6,133 bases of DNA. It comes from Chitinophagaceae bacterium. GTDB lineage: Bacteria; Bacteroidota; Bacteroidia; Chitinophagales; Chitinophagaceae. The stretch spans positions 1-6,133 of the forward strand of contig JAEUVI010000184.1 of the NCBI GenBank assembly GCA_016787105.1, read 5' to 3'. The notes beneath the pieces were generated by a model that was given only the letters and a program-made list of their open reading frames with translations, was not told where the DNA came from and made no database searches. Below, piece after piece: positions 1 through 4,202 of this stretch. A program made the translations under genes and the position numbers. Positions within the stretch are counted from its first letter, which is position 1, and each line of letters starts with the position of its first letter.

Positions 1-820
1 CACTTGCCAGGAAACAATCATTGTGAAAGCCAATGCGTGCATTATCTGAAAAATCGAATGCCTGTTTTTCAGATAAGGCATCGGAACCTGTACCTGCTTC
101 CGCGCCATATACAAATTTCTGTTTCATCTGCGGCGTACGCACCTGTATCATCCTGTCTTTTGGCAATGCACTCAATAATGCCCTGAGCAAATCATTCCTG
201 TCTTTCCAGTTTTCATCCATTATTTTTCCATTACCATTTTCAGACGCATCACCAAAGTGATCAGTATAATAATTTTCTCCCCATATACCGATAAAGCCCT
301 GCTGCAATACTGCAATTACATCAGCATTTTTTTGCAGAATGGGCTTTAACTGTGAAATATGCTGTAGCATTATTTCCTTTGAAGCATCACCATAAGGCGG
401 ACAAATTTTTTCTTTATCGGGGCAATCGCCGCCATGTACTTTATTGGTATATGCAAACCGTATTATCATTTTCACACCGGCCTGTCTTACCATCGCGAAG
501 TCATTATCCAACGCCGCAAGAAAAGACTCGCTCAATGGCTTATCTACAAACGTATCCAGTACGTAACCGCGGTATAATAATGTTGAGTATATAGAATAAC
601 TGGCACTGCCATGTTTTTGCATCTCTTTCCGGTCGCGGATCATTTTATCAGCGCTGAGCCCTACAAAATTTGAAGCACGTGCATCCAACGGAATATAAAA
701 GCCCCGTTCGGGATTGGCAAAATCTTCATTGCTTTCAGTGTAAGTTATTTTTTGTTGTTGTGAGAAGGATTGGATTGAAAAATAAAAAGCAAACAAAAAC
801 AGTAAGGAAAAATATTTCAT
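1..820 (-). CDS. Exported DUF4874/DUF4832-type protein, 3'-truncated by window edge
   Basis: The reading frame runs uninterrupted from an ATG at 820 down to base 1, giving 273 residues with no stop, so the C-terminus lies outside the window. Residues 1-20 are a signal peptide (MKYF followed by a Leu/Phe-rich core, probable cleavage at SFS|QQQ), so the product is exported to the periplasm or beyond. The mature part carries the blocks I associate with DUF4874 followed by DUF4832: NPERGFY (36-42), a VRQAGVKMIIRFAY strand (111-124), GFIGIWGENYYTDHFG (175-190), LLSALPKDRMIQVRTPQ (215-231) and ARIGFHNDCFLAS (261-273). The family has no established biochemical role that I know of. Its fold is likely a TIM barrel resembling glycoside hydrolases, and E182 in the IWGEN block sits where such enzymes often carry an acid residue; this is inference. 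Most of DUF4832 is cut off. No Shine-Dalgarno sequence precedes the start, as usual in Bacteroidota. Family assignment is fairly firm; function is unknown. Confidence 0.86.
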   Translation of the reverse strand, partial: MKYFSLLFLFAFYFSIQSFSQQQKITYTESNEDFANPERGFYIPLDARASNFVGLSADKMIRDRKEMQKHGSASYSIYSTLLYRGYVLDTFVDKPLSESFLAALDNDFAMVRQAGVKMIIRFAYTNKVHGGDCPDKEKICPPYGDASKEIMLQHISQLKPILQKNADVIAVLQQGFIGIWGENYYTDHFGDASENGNGKIMDENWKDRNDLLRALLSALPKDRMIQVRTPQMKQKFVYGAEAGTGSDALSEKQAFDFSDNARIGFHNDCFLAS

Positions 821-993
821 GGTACTAAGTTGTAATACTGGTTAAACTTTGAGCATTGTAATTTACCGATACAATGGTTCGCTGCGGCAGTCAATCGTTT
901 GCAGAAATAACACATATTCTGCTTAAGCTAAAAACAAATCCGCTGCCCGGGTACTACTTGTTTGTTTTCCATCCAATATCTTTGCGAACTCCT
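821..993. promoter_or_regulatory. Divergent intergenic region between the DUF4874 gene and the MFS gene
   Basis: These 173 bases separate two divergent genes and must hold their promoters if both are transcribed from here. I see no perfect Bacteroidota -7 box (TAnnTTTG) in either direction. The best plus-strand candidate is AAACTTTG at 844-851, one mismatch from consensus and without a good -33 element. The region also holds an inverted repeat at 901-922, listed separately. An in-frame ATG at 874 would extend the MFS protein through part of this region, but the encoded residues do not look like transporter sequence. Confidence 0.4.
901..922. repeat. Short inverted repeat upstream of the MFS gene, possible operator
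   Basis: GCAGAA (901-906) and TTCTGC (917-922) are perfect 6-base inverted arms separated by 10 bases. The centre lies about 80 bases before the preferred MFS start at 994. The spacing of about 16 bases between arm centres would suit a dimeric regulator on DNA, but arms this short also arise by chance. No regulator gene is adjacent within the window. Confidence 0.25.
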
Positions 994-2196
994 ATGTTTC
1001 ATTACACTGCCACCATTTACCGAAATGCTTATTCTGGCCTGTCAAGAGGTACCTGGTTACTTTCAATTATCATGCTTATTAACCGTAGCGGTACAATGGT
1101 TGTTCCGTTCATGACACTTTATCTTACCAGCCCGGAAATGGGATATAGTGTAGCACAGGCTGGTATTGTGTTTGGATTGTTTGGCTTTGGCGCATTTTGC
1201 GGTGCATACTTTGGCGGCAGGCTTACAGATAAGATTGGTTTTTATCCGGTACAACTGATTACTTTATTCGGCGGTGGCATTTTATTTATCATATTGGGAC
1301 AAATGAAACATTACGGGCTCATTTGTTTATTTACCTATCTGCTTAGCTTTATAAATGAAGCTTTCCGCCCGGCTAATTCTACCGCTATTGCATTTTACAG
1401 CAAGGAAGAAAACAGGACACGTTCTTATTCACTAAACAGGCTTGCGGTTAATCTTGGCTGGGCTGCAGGTAGCGGGCTTGGAGGTTTTGTGGCACACTAT
1501 AGTTACGAATTATTATTCTGGATAGATGGGTTTACCAATATCACTGCTGCATTCCTGATGTGGTTTTTTTTGAAACCTGCAAAAGCAAGTATAGATGTTA
1601 TTGCAGATAAAAAAGATGAACCCGTAAAACTTTCCGCGTACAGGGATAAAACATATCTTCTTTTTATCGGCTTAGTCACTTTATTTGGCAGTTGCTTCTT
1701 CCAGTTATTTACAAACATGCCTGTTTATTTCAAACGGGAATTACATTTCTCCGAACCATTTATAGGTTCTCTCATGGCATTAAACGGCTTGCTTATTGCC
1801 TTGATTGAAATGATATTCGTTTATAAACTGGAACGAAAAGGAAAAAATGTTTTTTTCATTACGATTGGTGTGGCTATTACCGGTGTTTCATTCCTGCTAT
1901 TGAATATTCATTACGTATATATGGCTATGGCTGTTTTCATGATAATATGCGTCACATTTGGCGAAATACTTGCCATGCCATTTATGAATACTTATTGGAT
2001 AGCCCGCACATCGCATGGCAACCGGGGGCAATATGCTGCATTGTATACGATGGCCTGGTCGGCTGCGCAAACACTGGGACCGATGACCGGCGCACAGGTA
2101 GCACAGGTTGCAGGTTTTTCTACGCTGTGGTGGCTTGTTGGTTTATTATCACTTTTTACTTCTCTCGCTTTTTATAGGATGTATACAAAATCGTAA
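994..2196 (+). CDS. MFS (major facilitator superfamily) transporter, DHA1/MdtH-like
   Basis: This is an inner-membrane secondary transporter, 400 residues from the preferred start, which is the normal length for a 12-helix MFS protein. Hydrophobic segments recur through the whole length, with a polar central loop at about residues 195-219 (AKASIDVIADKKDEP region) dividing the two six-helix halves. The hallmark loop 2-3 motif A is clear as GAYFGGRLTDKIG (70-82). A second conserved stretch, FRPANSTAIA (124-133) followed by SLNRLAVNLGWAAGSGLGG (146-164), recalls the drug/H+ antiporter-like MFS proteins of the MdtH/YttB type. The substrate cannot be read from sequence; drug or metabolite export by proton antiport is a family-based guess. 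An in-frame ATG at 874 would add 40 residues with no helix or family feature, whereas the ATG at 994 starts a short polar N-terminus before helix 1 (WLLSIIMLINRSGTMVVPF). I therefore choose 994. Neither start has a Shine-Dalgarno sequence. The gene is apparently monocistronic: divergent from the DUF4874 gene and convergent with the next one. Confidence 0.93.
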   Translation: MFHYTATIYRNAYSGLSRGTWLLSIIMLINRSGTMVVPFMTLYLTSPEMGYSVAQAGIVFGLFGFGAFCGAYFGGRLTDKIGFYPVQLITLFGGGILFIILGQMKHYGLICLFTYLLSFINEAFRPANSTAIAFYSKEENRTRSYSLNRLAVNLGWAAGSGLGGFVAHYSYELLFWIDGFTNITAAFLMWFFLKPAKASIDVIADKKDEPVKLSAYRDKTYLLFIGLVTLFGSCFFQLFTNMPVYFKRELHFSEPFIGSLMALNGLLIALIEMIFVYKLERKGKNVFFITIGVAITGVSFLLLNIHYVYMAMAVFMIICVTFGEILAMPFMNTYWIARTSHGNRGQYAALYTMAWSAAQTLGPMTGAQVAQVAGFSTLWWLVGLLSLFTSLAFYRMYTKS

Positions 2197-2229
2197 ATAA
2201 AAAAGCCTGTATCTGATAAAGACACAGGC
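2195..2229 (-). terminator. Rho-independent terminator of the T9SS cargo gene, possibly bidirectional
   Basis: GCCTGTATC (2205-2213) pairs with GACACAGGC (2221-2229) around a 7-base loop, with one A/C mismatch in a 9-bp stem. Read on the minus strand the stem is followed at once by a T-rich run (complement of 2195-2204), the classic intrinsic terminator layout, 21 bases past the stop of the gene at 2251-3315. On the plus strand the hairpin begins 8 bases after the MFS stop, but only a mixed A/T stretch follows it, so termination there is probably weaker. Confidence 0.75.
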
Positions 2230-2250
2230 GTTATAATTATTTATCCCTCT

Positions 2251-3315
2251 CTATTGTTTTACAAAACGCAAAGGAGCAGAAATACCATTTATCCGGAAAA
2301 AATAAATACCCGGCGCAAGGCCTTCCACATTCCATGCTGTTACCATATTGCTTCCTGCAACCGCAGCGATATTTCTTCTTTGTAATGTTTTTCCTGAACC
2401 ATCAAACAATGTAATAGCAGTCGTTTCATTTCTTTCAGGTGTAAAGCGCACATTGACCATATTCCTTACAGGATTGGGATACAATTTTACCAACTCAAGT
2501 GTTGACCATTTCAATGTTTTAATCATTGAATAGGTGAATTTGCCATCCAGATCTACCTGGCGAAGACGGTAGTAGTTATTGCCATTTTCAGGATTGTTAT
2601 CAATCGCACTGTAGTTTTGCGTAAGCGTTGAATTGCCCGCAGCACGAATGGTCGCTATTACTTTGAAATCTTTGCCATTGGTTGAACGTTCTACTTCGAA
2701 GCGATCACTATTGGATTCGGACTGTGTTGCCCAGTCTATTTTTACCTGCTCGCCGGATTGCTTAGCGTTAAAAAAATCGAGCCTTACCGGCAGAATGCCG
2801 CCCGGAGCAACAAAACTTGAAATAGTTAAAATTGCATTCCCTCCCTGATTATCGATCGACCTGAGTCTAACCCCAATTTCATCACCAATGCTAACTGCAA
2901 AAGAACTGGTGTATGTTCCGGATTGTATGTCACCGCCGCCATCAGTGGAAAGTGCATCCACCTTAATTCCATTTACTAAAACAAACGTGGAATCAAATGA
3001 TGGCTGCGTGGTTCCATCAAATGTCTGATAGTACCAATCAAATGCCCAAATACCTGCCGTAGTTGCAACTATTGTAAAATCCACGTCCACACTATCAGAA
3101 GGATTTGAATCATCATTACTACCATTAATTGTAAATGAATCAAAGCCAGGAGAAATAGTAACTGAGCCAGTATTCTCAAGGCCAGAAGGAGAGCCATTTG
3201 ACGTCAATGTTTGTTGCCAGTTTCCAGGCAATGTATAATCGCCGGTAAAACCCTGAGCCGACACATTTTCAGAAAGTAAAAGGAATAAAAAAGAAGCAAG
3301 TAAAATTGATTTCAT
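2251..3315 (-). CDS. Secreted protein with T9SS type A sorting domain
   Basis: A 354-residue protein exported by Sec and then, by family logic, across the outer membrane by the type IX (Por) system. Residues 1-20 form a signal peptide with probable cleavage at VSA|QGF. Residues 21-172 form a Ser/Thr/Gly/Asp-rich, beta-strand-like domain (GFTGDYTLPGNW at the start, DFTIVATTAGIWAFDWYY at 79-96, GDEIGVRLRSIDNQGG at 144-159, ISSFVAPGG at 165-173). It resembles extracellular domains seen before PEP-CTERM anchors in other phyla; that likeness is from memory. Residues 174-270 are the fibronectin-III-like module common just before T9SS tails (LPVRLDFFNAK, IDWATQSESNSDRFEVERS, NYYRLRQVDLDGKFTYS). Residues 277-354 are the sorting domain: KLYPNPV (277-283), ITLFDGSGKTL (301-311), GLAPGIYFFRI (332-342) and a terminal FVKQ. 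No catalytic motif is evident, so the role may be structural, adhesive or ligand-binding. The gene stands alone, with its own terminator and a probable promoter at 3379-3386. Confidence 0.93.
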   Translation of the reverse strand: MKSILLASFLFLLLSENVSAQGFTGDYTLPGNWQQTLTSNGSPSGLENTGSVTISPGFDSFTINGSNDDSNPSDSVDVDFTIVATTAGIWAFDWYYQTFDGTTQPSFDSTFVLVNGIKVDALSTDGGGDIQSGTYTSSFAVSIGDEIGVRLRSIDNQGGNAILTISSFVAPGGILPVRLDFFNAKQSGEQVKIDWATQSESNSDRFEVERSTNGKDFKVIATIRAAGNSTLTQNYSAIDNNPENGNNYYRLRQVDLDGKFTYSMIKTLKWSTLELVKLYPNPVRNMVNVRFTPERNETTAITLFDGSGKTLQRRNIAAVAGSNMVTAWNVEGLAPGIYFFRINGISAPLRFVKQ

Positions 3316-3378
3316 TATTCAGCGTTTTATTATTGTTGATCAAATTACCGGAACTGATTTTAAGTGTAAGCTTCATTT

Positions 3379-3407
3379 CAAATTTACTGTTTAAAAGCGT
3401 CGCGAAA
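3379..3407 (-). promoter_or_regulatory. Probable Bacteroidota-type promoter for the T9SS cargo gene
   Basis: On the minus strand 3386-3379 reads TAAATTTG, a perfect match to the Bacteroidota -7 consensus TAnnTTTG. TTTC at 3407-3404 is a one-mismatch version of the -33 TTTG, 17 bases upstream, slightly shorter than usual spacing. Transcription would begin near 3372 and give a leader of about 57 bases before the ATG at 3315. Motif identity is seen in the sequence; promoter activity is inferred. Confidence 0.45.
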
Positions 3408-3520
3408 AATTATATTTCTGTCATTCTTTCGACACTTACCAAATTGTAAAAGAGCCGTATTTCCACTATTATTTAAAGTATTACACGAACCCATGGATAA
3501 GCGCATTTTAATAAATACCG

Positions 3521-3528
3521 TATATTTA
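3521..3528 (+). promoter_or_regulatory. Weak candidate -7 box for the mini-ORF/SET unit
   Basis: TATATTTA at 3521-3528 differs at one base from the TAnnTTTG consensus and lies 22 bases before the ATG at 3551, implying a very short leader. No convincing -33 element is present at the expected distance, so this is only the best candidate in an AT-rich stretch. Confidence 0.22.
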
Positions 3529-3550
3529 CAAAACAAAAAATCCACGTACT

Positions 3551-3706
3551 ATGTCACTGTTGAACCAGCAAAATAACAAGGGAAAGAAAAAAGATGGCAA
3601 GAAAGATAACAAATCCGCCAACCAGGGTTCCAAGTTTATACAAAAACCCAAATCTTCCGGTTTTGTAAGCAAACAGGCCAATACCGGCTCACAAAGAGGA
3701 AGCTAA
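3551..3706 (+). CDS. Small lysine-rich low-complexity protein, 51 residues
   Basis: ATG at 3551 to TAA at 3704-3706. The product is strongly basic: 11 Lys and 1 Arg against 2 Asp, in a background of Asn, Gln, Gly and Ser. A lysine cluster (KGKKKDGKKDNK, 10-21) is followed by a central hydrophobic-containing piece (GSKFIQKPKSSGF, 26-38) and a GSQRGS tail (46-51). There is no signal peptide, membrane segment or cysteine, so it is probably cytosolic and likely disordered, perhaps binding nucleic acid. I recall similar Lys-rich mini-proteins ending in a GGSRGS-like tail in Chitinophagaceae, but cannot confirm this here. It lies 23 bases upstream of the SET-domain gene on the same strand, so the two are probably cotranscribed. 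No Shine-Dalgarno sequence precedes it. Coding status rests on the protein-like layout, the gene pairing and recollection of similar proteins, so it is probable rather than certain. Confidence 0.65.
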   Translation: MSLLNQQNNKGKKKDGKKDNKSANQGSKFIQKPKSSGFVSKQANTGSQRGS

Positions 3707-3729
3707 CCTTCCCATCACTTTCCATTAAT

Positions 3730-4149
3730 ATGACTAAAGAAGAATTGCTCAAAGAACTGTCGCAGGAAACCTATGTGGCACTACAGCCCTCTGCCATCCA
3801 CGGTATCGGGGTTTTTGCTATTACAAATATTCCTAAAGGTTGCCGTAACATTTTTTCCCGCGGTGTTGGAGATTGGGTCCGGTTATCATTTACCGATGTT
3901 GAGAAACTACCCCATCACTCACGCTCTTTAATTGAAACCTATTGCCTGTACGATGAGGATAGTTACTATGTACCCGATTACGGCTTTAAAGTAATGGACA
4001 TAGTTAATTATCTCAACCACTCCTCTTCTCCGAATATTATTTCTGTAAATGAAGGGCAGGATTTTGAAGCCCTTTGTGATATAGCTGCGGGAACCGAGTT
4101 GCTCGTAGACTACACTACGCTGGCCGGCGAGTTGGAGGAGTATAAATAA
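3730..4149 (+). CDS. SET domain-containing protein, putative protein-lysine N-methyltransferase
   Basis: A 139-residue protein that is almost entirely one SET domain. Members transfer a methyl group from S-adenosylmethionine to lysine side chains of proteins. Family motifs appear in order: HGIGVFAITNIPKG (24-37), the N-terminal SET block that helps bind cofactor; NYLNHSSSPN (93-102), matching the hallmark NHSxxPN that forms the pseudoknot and cofactor site; and ALCDIAAGTELLVDY (114-128), ending in the expected catalytic tyrosine Y128. There is no cysteine-rich post-SET segment; the C-terminus ends at GELEEYK soon after the core. The size is close to minimal SET enzymes such as the about 119-residue viral vSET. 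No signal peptide is present, so it acts in the cytosol. The start at 3730 leaves a short N-terminal helix (TKEELLKELSQE) before the core. It probably shares a transcript with the lysine-rich mini-ORF 23 bases upstream, which could be its substrate (inference). The true substrate is unknown. Confidence 0.9.
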   Translation: MTKEELLKELSQETYVALQPSAIHGIGVFAITNIPKGCRNIFSRGVGDWVRLSFTDVEKLPHHSRSLIETYCLYDEDSYYVPDYGFKVMDIVNYLNHSSSPNIISVNEGQDFEALCDIAAGTELLVDYTTLAGELEEYK

Positions 4150-4176
4150 TAAGAATCTATTTTTCAGATTAGGAAT

Positions 4177-4202
4177 AAACATGCCGTTGTACTGGCATGT
4201 TT
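4177..4202. terminator. Bidirectional hairpin terminator between the SET gene and the receptor gene
   Basis: AAACATGCC (4177-4185) and GGCATGTTT (4194-4202) form a perfect 9-bp stem with an 8-base loop. Because the arms begin with AAA and end with TTT, the structure offers a short T run in both directions, as expected between convergent genes. It starts 27 bases after the SET stop. It overlaps the receptor's TAA stop (complement of 4201-4203) by two bases. A weaker 5-bp hairpin, AATCT/AGATT at 4154-4170, precedes it on the plus strand. Confidence 0.65.

Larger units (their letters stand above)
3316..3550. other. Divergent intergenic spacer between the T9SS cargo gene and the mini-ORF/SET unit
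   Basis: The 235 bases are AT-rich and contain no convincing long reading frame. They should hold the promoters of both flanking units. A good minus-strand -7 box is at 3379-3386 and a weak plus-strand one at 3521-3528, both listed separately. I see no long hairpin, riboswitch-like fold or tandem repeat. A 27-codon frame opening at ATG 3493 overlaps the mini-ORF start and shows no sign of being coding. Confidence 0.5.

Noticed and set aside
4..260. Two overlapping plus-strand open frames at the left edge
   Set aside because: Both are antisense to the DUF4874 gene, whose conserved RTPQ and FHNDCF blocks are encoded there on the minus strand.
352..594. 80-codon plus-strand open frame opening with MKYAVALFPLKHHHKADKF
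   Set aside because: It lies wholly antisense to the DUF4874 coding frame, whose family motifs are clear; the product looks like no protein family.
1063..1254. 63-codon minus-strand open frame within the MFS gene
   Set aside because: It is antisense to helices 1-2 and the motif A loop of the MFS protein, with no family features of its own.
2091..2109. Near-tandem repeat of GCACAGGT
   Set aside because: It encodes AQVAQV inside a transmembrane region of the MFS protein and needs no other explanation.
3493..3576. 27-codon frame starting at ATG 3493, running into the lysine-rich ORF
   Set aside because: Too short, no recognisable features, overlaps the better-supported ORF at 3551 in another frame and covers the likely promoter.
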